Assembly (NCBI GenBank): GCA_903885445.1
Contig: CAISIO010000023.1
Span: 1 to 36,608 of the forward strand
Direction of reading: 5' to 3'
From: Candidatus Staskawiczbacteria bacterium
GTDB lineage: Bacteria; Patescibacteriota; Minisyncoccia; Minisyncoccales; Staskawiczbacteraceae
Length of the DNA: 36,608 bases
Of the stretch, positions 1 through 10,045 are shown piece by piece (position 1 is the first letter of the stretch; each line of letters starts with the position of its first letter). The translations under genes and the position numbers were made by a program. The notes under the pieces were generated by a model that worked only from the letters and a program-made list of their open reading frames with translations, had not been told where the DNA came from and ran no database searches.

Positions 1-21
1 ATCTGACAGAAAAAAGTTGAA

Positions 22-579
22 ATGTATTTCTTGCCTGATATTTATGTTGAGTGCGAAGAATGCAGGGGGAAAAGATACAGCAAAGAAGTTTTGGAAATTA
101 CTTATAAAGATAAAAACATTGCCGAGGTTTTGGAAATGACAGTTGAAGAAGCAATGGAGTTTTTCAAAAATATTCCGGGATTGTACGAGAAATTAAAAAC
201 TTTAAAAGAAGTCGGGCTTTCGTATGTGGCGCTTGGGCAGGCGGCAACCTCGCTTTCGGGCGGAGAGGCGCAAAGGATAAAATTAGCGACAGAACTTTCC
301 AGAAAAGGAACCGGCAGGACGTTGTATATATTAGACGAGCCGACGACCGGTTTGCATTTTGAAGATATTAAAAAACTTATTGCTGTTTTGGGAGGATTGG
401 TTGAAAAAGGCAATACAGTTTTGGTTATTGAGCACAATATAGATTTAATTAAAAACGCCGATTGGCTGATTGATTTGGGACCGGAAGGCGGAGACGGCGG
501 GGGTGCTATTGTGGGCGAAGGGACGCCTGCAGACATCGCCAAAATAAAAAACAGCTACACCGGAAAATATCTAAAATAA
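22..579 (+). CDS. uvrA: UvrA excinuclease subunit A, C-terminal part
   Basis: ATPase subunit of the UvrABC nucleotide excision repair complex, which scans DNA for bulky lesions and loads UvrB. The visible part is the second ABC ATPase half: the end of the zinc-binding segment (CEEC followed by RGKRY), the ABC signature [12 protein letters not shown], Walker [13 protein letters not shown], the H-loop VIEHN and the UvrA C-terminal signature [11 protein letters not shown]. The homologous frame continues upstream of Met22 (KKVEM matches the family), but an in-frame TGA lies at 4-6, aligned with a conserved glycine. The N-terminal two thirds of the protein should lie before the window. The ATG at 22 is the first start codon after the TGA, but it lies in the middle of a conserved block and is not a credible native start. 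Confidence 0.93.
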   Translation: MYFLPDIYVECEECRGKRYSKEVLEITYKDKNIAEVLEMTVEEAMEFFKNIPGLYEKLKTLKEVGLSYVALGQAATSLSGGEAQRIKLATELSRKGTGRTLYILDEPTTGLHFEDIKKLIAVLGGLVEKGNTVLVIEHNIDLIKNADWLIDLGPEGGDGGGAIVGEGTPADIAKIKNSYTGKYLK

Positions 580-583
580 AATG

Positions 584-612
584 TTGACAAGCGTCGTTTA
601 ATCCGTTAAATT
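584..612 (+). promoter_or_regulatory. Sigma70-type promoter of groES
   Basis: A perfect -35 TTGACA (584-589) is followed after 17 bases by TAAATT (607-612), a moderate -10. It starts 5 bases after the uvrA stop and leaves a leader of about 25 A-rich bases before the groES ATG. No CIRCE inverted repeat is visible, so HrcA control is not supported. Confidence 0.6.
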
Positions 613-643
613 ACATTATAGAAAATTAATAAAAAGAAAAACT

Positions 644-934
644 ATGATAATAAAACCATTGGGAGACCATATTTTAATTGAACCGGTGAAGGAAGAGGAA
701 AAAACAAAAGCAGGAATATTTTTGCCTGATACTGCTTCAAAGGAAAAGTCAGAGGAGGGAAAAGTTATAGCAGTCGGCCCTGGCAAAAAGACTGAAGATG
801 GAAAAATAATGATGATGTCGGTAAAGCCGGGCGATAAAGTTTTATTTACAAAATACGGACCGAATGAAATAAAAGTTGATGGAAAAGAGTATTTAATCGC
901 TTCTGAAAGCGACATCTTAGCAATAATAGAATAA
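644..934 (+). CDS. groES: Co-chaperonin GroES
   Basis: Ten-kDa co-chaperonin (96 aa) that forms the heptameric lid of the GroEL folding chamber in the cytoplasm. The N-terminal KPLGDHILIEPVKEE strand, the mobile loop around TKAGIFLPD and the VKPGDKVLF motif are in the usual order, and the length is normal. The ATG follows an A-rich leader with no Shine-Dalgarno sequence, as for most host genes here. groEL follows, but a terminator and a hairpin lie between them, so the pair is not a simple uninterrupted bicistron. Confidence 0.96.
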   Translation: MIIKPLGDHILIEPVKEEEKTKAGIFLPDTASKEKSEEGKVIAVGPGKKTEDGKIMMMSVKPGDKVLFTKYGPNEIKVDGKEYLIASESDILAIIE

Positions 935-936
935 TC

Positions 937-956
937 GCTTGGCAACAAGCTTTTTT
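937..956 (+). terminator. Intrinsic terminator after groES
   Basis: GCTTG (937-941), GNRA-type loop GCAA and CAAGC (946-950) form a perfect 5-bp stem followed by six T. It starts three bases after the groES stop. Its strength is probably moderate, so partial read-through into groEL is possible. Confidence 0.65.
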
Positions 957-963
957 CCGGCTG

Positions 964-2677
<1,714 letters not shown>

Positions 2678-2689
2678 AAAGTAATTTTA

Positions 2690-2724
2690 AAAACAGCCTC
2701 GACCGAAAGGGCGGGCTGTTTTTG
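2690..2724 (+). terminator. Terminator after groEL
   Basis: AAACAGCC (2691-2698) pairs with GGCTGTTT (2714-2721) and is followed by more T, 13 bases after the groEL stop. A TTGACA at 2726-2731 follows at once and could be a -35 box for the next cassette, but no -10 box at good spacing is visible. Confidence 0.75.
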
Positions 2725-2760
2725 TTTGACAAAAGAAATTATATTGATAAGCTGTAATAA

Positions 2761-2777
2761 TGCGGCTCGGTGCCGCA
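2761..2777 (+). other. Leader hairpin of the pgpA cassette
   Basis: TGCGGC, loop TCGGT and GCCGCA form a perfect 6-bp stem near the presumed 5' end of the pgpA mRNA, 37 bases before the ATG. It may stabilise the transcript end. It marks the left boundary of GC-rich sequence. Confidence 0.5.
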
Positions 2778-2813
2778 AGTCCGCTCGTTGAGAAGAAAAT
2801 AGGAGACATCTTT

Positions 2814-3380
2814 ATGATGTGTGCCCACATGGTCTCTATACGATTTTGGATTGCAACGTGGTTTAACACAGGCCTGCTCAAGGGCCGCTTCCATATTGGC
2901 GGAGGAACCTGGGGGAGCATTTTCGCGCTACCGCTGTGTTGCCTTTTTGTTTGGCTGGATAACCGTTTCCAGACGAACCTAGTTAGGACTGTTGTCTGGA
3001 TATTTGCGCTTGGCGCGGTGTTGGTGATAGGTGCGTTCTCTGTACCTGTGGCCGAAACCTTGCTGGGCCCGGTGAAGAATTGGCAGGGAAAAATAGTCCG
3101 GCACGACCAGAATGAAATCGTCATTGACGAAGTTCTGGGTATGCTGGTCACTGTAATGCCTGCGTTATACTTCAATATACCTGTCTGGCTTTGGCCCTTT
3201 TTGGGGCTGGCCTTCTTTCGCTTCTTCGATGTGGTGAAGGTCTGGCCAACCAAGCGTTTTGATCGTTGGCAGAGCCCGTGGGGCGTAATGTTAGACGACG
3301 TGGTCGCTGGCATCTACGCGGCAATCTTTTTGGCCGCGTTTAGCTGGCCTTTTGGTTGGAGGTTACCGTGGAAACAGTGA
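2814..3380 (+). CDS. pgpA: Phosphatidylglycerophosphatase A (PgpA)
   Basis: Membrane phosphatase that removes phosphate from phosphatidylglycerol phosphate to give phosphatidylglycerol. The 188-aa protein has the PgpA signatures in order: GTWGS (about 31-35), DEVLGM (105-110), FRFFDVVKVWPTKRFDR (about 135-151) and GVMLDDVVAGIYA (about 157-169), within a multi-pass membrane protein. The ATG at 2814 is set by AGGAGA seven bases upstream. The frame upstream to 2760 runs through a leader hairpin and is not coding. Base composition is clearly GC-richer than groEL, and an SD is used, unlike the neighbours, which suggests transfer. The stop is TGA and overlaps the next gene. Confidence 0.88.
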   Translation: MMCAHMVSIRFWIATWFNTGLLKGRFHIGGGTWGSIFALPLCCLFVWLDNRFQTNLVRTVVWIFALGAVLVIGAFSVPVAETLLGPVKNWQGKIVRHDQNEIVIDEVLGMLVTVMPALYFNIPVWLWPFLGLAFFRFFDVVKVWPTKRFDRWQSPWGVMLDDVVAGIYAAIFLAAFSWPFGWRLPWKQ

Positions 3381-3667
3381 AGAAGGAAGTAGTGAGGCCT
3401 CTTCCAGTAAGAAAGCCGTTGCCACCACCTCCGAAAGGTCTGGACGTTAGATGCCCGGACTGCGGCAATGCTCTCCACTTCAGTTTCGGTAAGGGCACTG
3501 CGTTTGACCTGGAGAAGAACGGCTGGGAATGGCGTTTTCTATGGAATTTCTTTACGTTCCAGCGGGTTTGCTGCCGATGTGCCAGGTCAACAAGTCGATA
3601 CGGCCTGAATTGCCGTATCGACAAAGCCATCAAATGGTTCCTTAAGACCTTCTTAGGGCATCTTTAG
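3368..3667 (+). CDS. Zinc-ribbon small protein of unknown function
   Basis: A 99-aa protein with no recognised family. After a Lys/Pro-rich N-terminus (LPVRKPLPPPPKG) come CPDC (about 35-38) and CCRC (about 68-71), spaced like a four-cysteine zinc ribbon, then a basic C-terminus. The start is GTG 3368 because GGAGG lies five bases upstream. It overlaps the end of pgpA by 13 bases, so the two are translationally coupled. A longer frame from TTG 3356 would place the SD inside the coding region and is less likely. The coding region contains a perfect 11-bp inverted repeat (3594-3622). It shares the GC-rich composition of pgpA. Confidence 0.7.
   Translation: METVKKEVVRPLPVRKPLPPPPKGLDVRCPDCGNALHFSFGKGTAFDLEKNGWEWRFLWNFFTFQRVCCRCARSTSRYGLNCRIDKAIKWFLKTFLGHL
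3594..3622. repeat. Perfect 11-bp inverted repeat inside a gene
   Basis: GTCGATACGGC (3594-3604) and GCCGTATCGAC (3612-3622) are exact reverse complements around a 7-base loop. The repeat lies near the 3' end of the zinc-ribbon gene. No second copy was noticed in the window. Confidence 0.8.
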
Positions 3668-3678
3668 AAGGAACGTCC

Positions 3679-3710
3679 GCCTTAACGACTCGCGTCGGTA
3701 GGGCTTTTTT
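3679..3710 (+). terminator. Terminator of the pgpA cassette
   Basis: GCCTTA (3679-3684) pairs with TAGGGC (3699-3704, one G-T pair); inside it CGAC pairs with GTCG around TCGC. Six T follow. It is strong and compact and marks the right boundary of the GC-rich segment. Confidence 0.8.
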
Positions 3711-3732
3711 GTTGCAATTAGGTCGATTTTTG

Positions 3733-3749
3733 TATAATATATAGATATG
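3733..3749 (+). promoter_or_regulatory. -10 box giving a leaderless mRNA
   Basis: A consensus TATAAT (3733-3738) ends eight bases before the ATG at 3747. Transcription would therefore start at or within about two bases of the start codon. TTGTTG lies 18 bases upstream as a possible -35. There is no room for an SD sequence. Confidence 0.65.
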
Positions 3750-4277
3750 GAGTGTCCAAATGACAGTGAATATTTAGAAAGGGTTTTGTTCCATAATGTG
3801 GAGGTGGATTACTGCCCGAAATGTTTGGGTGTTTGGTTTGACAAAGATGAGCTACGTTTGGCAAAAGATGAGAAAGATAAGCAACTAAATTGGGTTGATG
3901 TGGATTTGTGGCGAGATAAGTTAAAATTCCGCGTTTCGCGCGGAGACAAACATTGCCCCGTCGATAGGTCCGGCCTGGTGGAAATCAAATATGACGAGTC
4001 CAAAACAAAAGTTGATTTCTGCAAAATGTGTCAGGGTATTTGGTTGGATAGGGGAGAATTTAAGCAGATAATTAATTACTTAAAAAATAAATCTGATTAC
4101 GAAATTTTGCATCATTATGCTAAAAGCATAATATCAGAATTGTGGGAAGTTTTTTCCGGACCGGAGTCTTTTCGCTCGGAGCTGGAAGATTTTTTCACGC
4201 TTCTAAAACTTTTCGCTTACAAATTTGAAGCGCAACATCCCCATTTAAATAATTTAATTGATGATTTACCAAAATAG
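3747..4277 (+). CDS. TFIIB-type zinc-ribbon protein (two ribbons)
   Basis: A 176-aa cytoplasmic protein with two zf-TFIIB-like modules. Each has a CP-x-D half (ECPND at 2-6, HCPVD at about 69-73) and a C-x2-C half followed by GVWFD or GIWLD (YCPKC at about 22, FCKMC at about 94). This family occurs in many bacteria and its role is unclear; nucleic-acid or protein binding is a guess. The C-terminal third is helical and unrecognised. The gene has its own -10 box eight bases before the ATG, hence a leaderless transcript. Confidence 0.75.
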   Translation: MECPNDSEYLERVLFHNVEVDYCPKCLGVWFDKDELRLAKDEKDKQLNWVDVDLWRDKLKFRVSRGDKHCPVDRSGLVEIKYDESKTKVDFCKMCQGIWLDRGEFKQIINYLKNKSDYEILHHYAKSIISELWEVFSGPESFRSELEDFFTLLKLFAYKFEAQHPHLNNLIDDLPK

Positions 4278-4319
4278 AAATCACTATAACTATAAAAAAA
4301 TATTATTAAATAAAAAAAT

Positions 4320-4877
4320 ATGGCAATAGTATCGTGGGTAATTTTAGCCGTAGTAGTAGTTGCAGTCCTATGGATAATAGGAGCGTTTAATGGCTTGGTA
4401 ACCCTGAAAAATAGGGCAAAAGAAGCGTGGGCAGACATCGATGTCCAGCTTAAAAGGAGATATGATTTAATACCCAATTTGGTCGAGACAGTTAAAGGAT
4501 ACGCAACCCACGAAAAACAATTATTTGAAAAGGTCACTCAAGCAAGAGCTAATGCAATGAATGCTCAAGGGACAGGAGCTAAGGCTGAAGCAGAAAATGC
4601 GCTTTCTGGAACTTTAAAAAGTTTGTTTGCGGTTTCAGAAAATTATCCGGACTTAAAAGCGTCTGTAAATTTTTTGGAATTGCAAAAGGAACTAACTGAT
4701 ACGGAAGACAAAATCCAGGCCTCGCGCAGGTTCTATAACACAAACGTTAGAGATTTGAGTATAAAGATCGAAAGTTTTCCGGATAACGTAATAGCCAATG
4801 TTTTCGGATTCAAGCAAATGGAGTTGTTTCAAACAGCCGGTGAAGCGGAAAGAGAGCCGGTAGGAGTAAAGTTTTAG
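4320..4877 (+). CDS. lemA: LemA family protein
   Basis: Membrane-anchored helical protein (185 aa) of the LemA family. One N-terminal transmembrane helix (about residues 3-22) is followed by the family motifs NGLVTLKNRAKEAWADIDVQLKRR in overlapping form, YDLIPNLVETVKGYA and the C-terminal helix bundle ending in NVFGFKQMELF. The biochemical role of LemA is not settled. It is often next to HtpX, as here, and together they are thought to act in envelope quality control. The ATG follows an A-rich stretch with no SD. Confidence 0.92.
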   Translation: MAIVSWVILAVVVVAVLWIIGAFNGLVTLKNRAKEAWADIDVQLKRRYDLIPNLVETVKGYATHEKQLFEKVTQARANAMNAQGTGAKAEAENALSGTLKSLFAVSENYPDLKASVNFLELQKELTDTEDKIQASRRFYNTNVRDLSIKIESFPDNVIANVFGFKQMELFQTAGEAEREPVGVKF

Positions 4878-4901
4878 TTTTGACACTCGGCAATTAAATT
4901 T

Positions 4902-5810
4902 ATGGCGTCGATATACACACAGGCAGATTCTAATACCCGAAAAACCTGGTTTTTATTAACTGGGTTTTTGGTCTTTATCATAGCTTTGGGGTGGCTTTTC
5001 TCGTATATAGAAAATAGTAGCGCGATTTTGTATTTTGCGGTAATCTTAAGCGTATGTATGTCGTTTGGAAGTTATTGGTATTCTGATAAAATTGTTTTGG
5101 GAATGTACCATGCCGTTCCGGTGGAGCACAACCAAAACCCCGAGCTTTATCATGTTGTCGAAAATCTTTGCATAACCGCCGGTTTGCCTTTGCCAAGAAT
5201 TTATATTATTCCCGAAATGCAACCTAATGCGTTTGCAACGGGACGCGACGCAAAACATGCGGTAGTGGCGGTGACGCAAGGGCTTTTGAATCGTTTAGAT
5301 AAAACAGAATTACAGGGGGTTTTGGCGCACGAACTTTCACATATTGGTAATAAAGATATGCTATTGTCTACAATAGTGGCGGTTTTGGCGGGAACTGTGG
5401 CCATGCTGGCAAATGTATTCTTAAGAGTCAGTTTTTGGGGTGGGAATAGGCGCAGGTCAGACAACGAAAACGGAAACCTAGGCGCAATTATGGCTGTTGT
5501 CGGGATTATCGCTGCTATTTTGGCACCAATTGCCGCGGCCTTGGTTCAGTTGGCAATTTCAAGGAAAAGAGAATTTTTGGCAGATGCCGACGGCGCACTG
5601 TTGACCCGCTATCCAGAAGGTTTAGCCAGCGCTTTAGAAAAAATTTCATCAGACCCAACCCCAATGCGTATTACCAATGACGCTTCTAGTTCATTGTTTA
5701 TTGACTCGCCGTATAAGGGGCAACAAAAAACCCATTGGTTCGCAAAATTATTTTCCACTCATCCACCCATCGAAGAAAGAATAAAAATATTAAGAGACAT
5801 GGAAGTTTAA
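4902..5810 (+). CDS. htpX: HtpX-like membrane zinc metalloprotease (M48)
   Basis: Membrane-bound zinc endopeptidase (302 aa) of the M48B/HtpX group, which degrades misfolded membrane proteins. Two N-terminal helices (about 15-35 and 40-58) are followed by the HELSH zinc motif (residues 143-147), two further hydrophobic segments, and the downstream REFLADADGA segment that supplies the third zinc ligand glutamate. It lies 24 bases after lemA in the usual gene order. The stop is six bases before tRNA-Ser. Confidence 0.94.
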   Translation: MASIYTQADSNTRKTWFLLTGFLVFIIALGWLFSYIENSSAILYFAVILSVCMSFGSYWYSDKIVLGMYHAVPVEHNQNPELYHVVENLCITAGLPLPRIYIIPEMQPNAFATGRDAKHAVVAVTQGLLNRLDKTELQGVLAHELSHIGNKDMLLSTIVAVLAGTVAMLANVFLRVSFWGGNRRRSDNENGNLGAIMAVVGIIAAILAPIAAALVQLAISRKREFLADADGALLTRYPEGLASALEKISSDPTPMRITNDASSSLFIDSPYKGQQKTHWFAKLFSTHPPIEERIKILRDMEV

Positions 5811-5816
5811 GAATTT

Positions 5817-5900
5817 GGAGGAGTCGCATAGCGGCCATTGCAACAGCTTGGAAAGCTGTGACCCGAAAGGGTCTCGTGGGTTCGAGTCCCACCTCCTCCG
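5817..5900 (+). tRNA. tRNA-Ser(GGA)
   Basis: The acceptor stem GGAGGAG (5817-5823) pairs with CTCCTCC (5893-5899), with discriminator G5900 as expected for serine. The anticodon stem ACAGC/GCTGT encloses TTGGAAA with anticodon GGA (5850-5852), reading UCC and UCU. A long variable arm GACCC-GAAA-GGGTC and the T loop TTCGAGT are present. CCA is not encoded: the bases after the discriminator are CAG. The gene sits between htpX and the SIMPL gene on the same strand. Confidence 0.96.
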
Positions 5901-5927
5901 CAGTAAATATAATTAAAATAAAAAAAC

Positions 5928-6737
5928 ATGGAAGAACAAACAAGAAAGTTATTAGATAAAACGTTTATGTTAGCGGCAATTCTGGTAGTTGGCGTGTTAG
6001 TGTTTTTTGTCGGGCAAATTATTTTGCAAAATAAGTCTATCAGTTTGCAAAATCAAAACCAGATTACGGTTTCGGGAGTTGGAAAAATTTATGCTAAACC
6101 CGATGTAGCCATTACAAGTTTAGGAGTTACAACGACAGCAGCCACTGTCGCCGATGTTACGAAAACGAACACAGACAAAATGAACGCTGTAATCAGCGCC
6201 TTGAAGGCATTAAAGATTGATGAAAAAGATATTCAGACAACCAATTATAATTTGACGCCGGTTTACGAAAATTATTCTGTTCCTGTTGTTCCTGTGCCGA
6301 TGATGTATCCAACTGCAAGCGGCTCAATGGTAAGAACTGGCACAACTGTCACGGGCTATAGATTAGAGCAGGACGTTCAAGTTAAAATAAGAGATTTTAC
6401 TAAAGTTGGAGATGTAATTTCCCAAGCAACAGCGAAGGGCGCTAATGTTGTGAGTGATCTGCAATTTACGATTGATAATCCTGAACAGTTTAAAGAGCAG
6501 GCAAGGACCCAGGCAATCGCTCAGGCAAAATCTAACGCACAAAAATTGTCCAAAGATTCTGGCGTTAATTTGGGCAAGATAATAAACGTTTACGAGAATT
6601 ATGTTTATCCAATGGCATACTCAAGTAATGCTAAATTATCAATGAGTGCAGCTCCTGAAGCAGCGCCAGTACCGACAATCCAGCCCGGCCAGCAGGAAAT
6701 TGATGTCACAATTAACCTAACATACCAGGTCAGATAG
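5928..6737 (+). CDS. SIMPL domain (DUF541) protein, membrane-anchored
   Basis: A 269-aa protein with one N-terminal transmembrane helix (about 15-35) and an extracytoplasmic SIMPL/DUF541 domain: ITVSGVGKIYAKPDVA at the start, DIQTTNYNLTPVYEN in the middle, and NAQKLSKDSGVNLGKI plus a terminal VTINLTYQV strand. SIMPL proteins are outer-envelope or periplasmic proteins with no established enzymatic role. It follows tRNA-Ser and ends one base before the HIT gene. Confidence 0.88.
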   Translation: MEEQTRKLLDKTFMLAAILVVGVLVFFVGQIILQNKSISLQNQNQITVSGVGKIYAKPDVAITSLGVTTTAATVADVTKTNTDKMNAVISALKALKIDEKDIQTTNYNLTPVYENYSVPVVPVPMMYPTASGSMVRTGTTVTGYRLEQDVQVKIRDFTKVGDVISQATAKGANVVSDLQFTIDNPEQFKEQARTQAIAQAKSNAQKLSKDSGVNLGKIINVYENYVYPMAYSSNAKLSMSAAPEAAPVPTIQPGQQEIDVTINLTYQVR

Positions 6738-6738
6738 A

Positions 6739-7101
6739 ATGGAGGATTGCATATTCTGTAAAATAGTAAAAGGAGAAATTCCAAGCTATAAAGTCTACGA
6801 AGACGCCAAATTTTTGGCGTTTTTGGATATTAATCCGCTTTCTCCCGGGCATACGCAAGTGATACCTAAAACACACTATCATTTTGTTTGGGACGTGCCA
6901 AATGCGGGAGAATATTTTGAGGTGGTCAAAAAAGTGGCACTGGCTCAAAGGAAGGCCTTTAATCAAGAAGTTGTTTGGAGCAGAATCACAGGAGAAGAAG
7001 TTCCGCATGCTCATATATGGATTTTTACAGATCCAAAATCATCCGGCAACAAAAATGATTTTAAAGCGAATGCCGAAAAAATACGGAAAGAACTAAATTG
7101 A
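6739..7101 (+). CDS. HIT family nucleotide-binding protein
   Basis: A 120-aa histidine triad protein, a family of nucleotidyl hydrolases and transferases acting on AMP-lysine- or dinucleoside-type substrates. The zinc-type N-terminus CIFCKI (C4, C7), the LAFLDINPLSPGH strand and the active-site segment PHAHIWIF are visible. The triad reads H90-x-H92-x-W94: the middle catalytic His is kept, but the third His is Trp. The ATG is one base after the SIMPL stop. The stop is TGA, followed closely by the dnaG promoter. Confidence 0.88.
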   Translation: MEDCIFCKIVKGEIPSYKVYEDAKFLAFLDINPLSPGHTQVIPKTHYHFVWDVPNAGEYFEVVKKVALAQRKAFNQEVVWSRITGEEVPHAHIWIFTDPKSSGNKNDFKANAEKIRKELN

Positions 7102-7122
7102 TTTCTCTGCTATTCGTGGTAG

Positions 7123-7137
7123 TATAAAATCGCAATG
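7123..7137 (+). promoter_or_regulatory. -10 box of dnaG-rpoD, leaderless start
   Basis: TATAAAAT (7123-7130) ends four to six bases before the dnaG ATG at 7135, so the transcript should begin at the start codon. A possible -35, TTGATT, overlaps the HIT stop at about 7099. Confidence 0.5.
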
Positions 7138-8874
7138 GATTCTCAGATAGAAGAGATAAAAAATAAGCTAAATGTGCTTGACGTTGTTGGAAGTTATGTA
7201 AAACTTTCAAAGACCGGGGTTAACTACCGCGGGCTTTGCCCTTTTCATTCTGAAAAAGGGCCGTCGTTTTTTGTCTCGCCAGGCAGGCAAATGTGGAAAT
7301 GTTTTGGGTGCGGGAAAGGCGGAGATATTTTTGAATTTATAAAAGAAATAGAAGGCGTTGAATTTGGAGATGCTTTGCGTCTTTTGGCGAATAAAGCCGG
7401 AGTTGAATTAAAAAGGGAAAATCCTCAGGCAACCAGCGAAAGGAAAAAATTATACGAAATTTGCGATTTAGCTTGCTCGTTTTTTGAAAAACAATTGGGA
7501 AATAGCGCCTGTGGAAAAGAGGCAAAAGAATATTTATTGAAACGAGGAATTACAGAAGAGAGTATTCTAAAATGGAGGCTTGGTTATTCGCCCGACACTT
7601 GGCAGGGTTTGTCTGATTTCTTGGTGGGTAGAGGATATAACAGAGAAGAGATTGTAAGAGCGGGATTGGCGGTGCAATCTGAAAAAGGGAATAACCCCTA
7701 CGACAGATTCCGCGGCAGGATTATTTTTCCAATTCTTGATTCCAACTCACAAGTGATTGGTTTTGGAGCCAGAATTTTTAAAGATGCTGACAAAAAAGAG
7801 ACGGCAAAATATATAAATACTCCCCAGACTTTACTTTACGACAAAAGCAATGTTCTTTACGGTATAAACTATGCGAAGCTGGCTGTAAGGAAAAACAACC
7901 AGTGTGTGTTGACGGAAGGCTACACAGACGCTATAATGTGCCATCAGGCAGGATTTGAGAACACTGTGGCTGTTTCGGGCACCGCCCTCACTCCGCGCCA
8001 TCTAAACACCCTAAAAAGATATACCGACAATCTGCTTTTGTCTTTTGACATGGATGTCGCCGGAGATAACGCTACTAAAAGGGGTATCAATTTGGCCGAG
8101 TCGCAGGGTTTTAATATCAAAGTTATAGACACTTATTCTGGCGCAAAAGATCCGGCTGAGATAATTTTAGAAAGTCCTGAAAACTGGAAAGCATCGGTGG
8201 AAAAGGCCAGGACGATAATGGACTATTATTTTGACTCTGCTTTTACAAAATTCGATAAAACTACGCCTGATGGGAAAAATAGTATAGGGAATATAATTTT
8301 ATCTGCGGTGGGCAGGATTCCAGACCAAATAAAACGTTCTTATTGGATACAAAAATTATCTTCTAAGATTGGGGTAGACGAGAAGGATCTATTTGAACAA
8401 TTAAGAAAAAAAACAGCGAATGATTCTTTTGGCCGCGATGTTGTGGGAAGCGTTATAAATAAAGAAAATAAAAAAATCGGAGGAGCCGAAGGAAGAAAAA
8501 GAATGATCGAAGATAAAATTATTTCACTTGTGTTGAAGAATCCGGAAAATTTGGGCTTGATTGAAGAATCGCATCACTGCCTTTTTTGCGCGGAAACCAG
8601 AGGTTTGATTGAAAATATAAAAAAAGGCGGAGATTTTTGCAAAGATGACCATAAAGAATTATTTAATGCGATGTCCTTGAAGGCTGAAGTAGAATACGAA
8701 GAAGACGGGTCTGACGAGATACAGCTTTGCCTTTCGCAGCTAAAAGATATAGAATTGAGAAACAAGTTAAACAATCTTTCTGGGGCGGTAAAGTCCGAAA
8801 ATGATGAGGGAAAAAAGGAAGAGTTGATTAAAGAGTTTACGCGAAACGCTAAAGAATTGCATCAAAAAATATAA
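7135..8874 (+). CDS. dnaG: DNA primase DnaG
   Basis: RNA polymerase that makes primers for DNA replication (579 aa). The N-terminal CHC2 zinc-binding domain has CPFH (C35, H38) and CFGC (C56, C59). It is followed by the catalytic core with the TOPRIM segment [11 protein letters not shown] and the acidic pair in [17 protein letters not shown]. The C-terminal DnaB-interacting part is poorly conserved. It lies four bases before rpoD, matching the bacterial macromolecular synthesis operon but without rpsU. Confidence 0.95.
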   Translation: MDSQIEEIKNKLNVLDVVGSYVKLSKTGVNYRGLCPFHSEKGPSFFVSPGRQMWKCFGCGKGGDIFEFIKEIEGVEFGDALRLLANKAGVELKRENPQATSERKKLYEICDLACSFFEKQLGNSACGKEAKEYLLKRGITEESILKWRLGYSPDTWQGLSDFLVGRGYNREEIVRAGLAVQSEKGNNPYDRFRGRIIFPILDSNSQVIGFGARIFKDADKKETAKYINTPQTLLYDKSNVLYGINYAKLAVRKNNQCVLTEGYTDAIMCHQAGFENTVAVSGTALTPRHLNTLKRYTDNLLLSFDMDVAGDNATKRGINLAESQGFNIKVIDTYSGAKDPAEIILESPENWKASVEKARTIMDYYFDSAFTKFDKTTPDGKNSIGNIILSAVGRIPDQIKRSYWIQKLSSKIGVDEKDLFEQLRKKTANDSFGRDVVGSVINKENKKIGGAEGRKRMIEDKIISLVLKNPENLGLIEESHHCLFCAETRGLIENIKKGGDFCKDDHKELFNAMSLKAEVEYEEDGSDEIQLCLSQLKDIELRNKLNNLSGAVKSENDEGKKEELIKEFTRNAKELHQKI

Positions 8875-8878
8875 AACC

Positions 8879-10045
8879 ATGGCAAACAAAAAAAGCAGGC
8901 AAACAAAAAAAGCGCCCAAGGCAAAAAAGGTTGCAAAGATAAAGGCGCGTCATAAGATAGAGAGAGTCAACAAGAGAACCGTTATAGATCCAGTTCAGTT
9001 GGAAACTCTTATGAAAAAAGCGGAGGAACGTGGCTTCGTCACAACCTCGGAAATTTTGTATGCTTTTCCCAAGATAGAGTTTGATATCGAAGGGTTGGAA
9101 AAGGTTTTCGACGACTTCAGGGAAAGGGGCGTACAGATAAAAGAAGTCCAGGAATTTTTGGAAACAAAAACAAAAAAGGAGAAAAAAGGCAAAAAACCGC
9201 TTGTCGGAAAAATTGATCCGATACAGATGTATTTAAAAGAAATAGGCAAGTCCAGTTTTTTGTCGGCGAAAGAAGAAAAAGAGTTGGCGAAAAAAATAGA
9301 ATTGGGAGACGAAGACGCGAAAAATAGATTAGCTTTGGCGAACTTGAGATTGGTTGTTTCTATCGCCAAGAAATATGTCGGCAGGTCGCCTAATTTAACC
9401 TTGCTTGATTTAATTCAGGAAGGAAATCTTGGGCTATTTAAAGCGGTTAAGAAATTTGACTGGCGAAAAGGCTATAAGTTTTCAACATATGCAACCTGGT
9501 GGATTAGGCAATCTATTACCAGAGCTCTAGCTGACCAGGCAAGAACCATCAGAATTCCGGTGCATATGATAGAAACGATTTCAAAATATACAAAAGTTAG
9601 GAAGAACCTTTTGCAGGAATTGGGTCGCGAGCCATTGGCCGAAGAAATTGCCGCCGAAATGGGCTTGGAAGTTGATAAAGTCCATCATATAAGGAAAATA
9701 GCTCAAAAGGCAGTTTCCTTGGAAACGCCGGTGGGAGAAGACAAAGATAAGCAAGACAGCGTTTTGGCGGAGTTTATTAAAGACGACAAAACAATCGCGC
9801 CCAACACAGAAGCGGCAAGAAAACTTTTGAAAGAGCGCTTAAAAGAGATTTCCAGTGAATTGACGCCAAGAGAATTAAAGATTCTGGGAATGAGATTCGG
9901 TTTAGACGACGGCGTCATGCATACGCTTGAAGAAACTGGAGAAGAATTTGGCGTGACCCGCGAAAGAATAAGGCAAATCCAGGCAAAGGCGCTGGAAAAG
10001 TTGCGAAAGCATAAAGAGCTCAAAAAAGTCAGAGATTACTATTAA
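8879..10045 (+). CDS. rpoD: RNA polymerase sigma factor RpoD (sigma70)
   Basis: Primary sigma factor (388 aa). A Lys-rich N-terminus is followed by a region 1.1-like segment (about 38-65), region 1.2 ([12 protein letters not shown]), region 2 with [30 protein letters not shown] and the -10-binding [19 protein letters not shown], region 3 ([14 protein letters not shown]) and the -35-binding helix-turn-helix of region 4.2 ([20 protein letters not shown]). It is short for the family because the non-conserved insert is missing. It recognises promoters such as the TTGACA/TATAAT boxes found here. Confidence 0.97.
   Translation: MANKKSRQTKKAPKAKKVAKIKARHKIERVNKRTVIDPVQLETLMKKAEERGFVTTSEILYAFPKIEFDIEGLEKVFDDFRERGVQIKEVQEFLETKTKKEKKGKKPLVGKIDPIQMYLKEIGKSSFLSAKEEKELAKKIELGDEDAKNRLALANLRLVVSIAKKYVGRSPNLTLLDLIQEGNLGLFKAVKKFDWRKGYKFSTYATWWIRQSITRALADQARTIRIPVHMIETISKYTKVRKNLLQELGREPLAEEIAAEMGLEVDKVHHIRKIAQKAVSLETPVGEDKDKQDSVLAEFIKDDKTIAPNTEAARKLLKERLKEISSELTPRELKILGMRFGLDDGVMHTLEETGEEFGVTRERIRQIQAKALEKLRKHKELKKVRDYY

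Noticed and set aside
4-24. UvrA fragment as an independent short gene from ATG 22
   Set aside because: The ATG lies inside a conserved block (KVEMYFLPD), and homology continues upstream, so this is not a native start.
22-579. Genetic code 25 (TGA as glycine) for the whole genome
   Set aside because: The large housekeeping genes have no internal in-frame TGA, Gly uses GGN throughout, and several genes (HIT, alarmone synthetase, pgpA, Cys-rich protein) end at TGA. Only the TGA at base 4 fits recoding.
590-643. CIRCE/HrcA operator before groES
   Set aside because: The TTAGCACTC-N9-GAGTGCTAA pattern is absent.
3356-3667. Start of the zinc-ribbon gene at TTG 3356
   Set aside because: The GGAGG at 3358-3362 would then be inside the gene; GTG 3368, five bases after it, is a better start.
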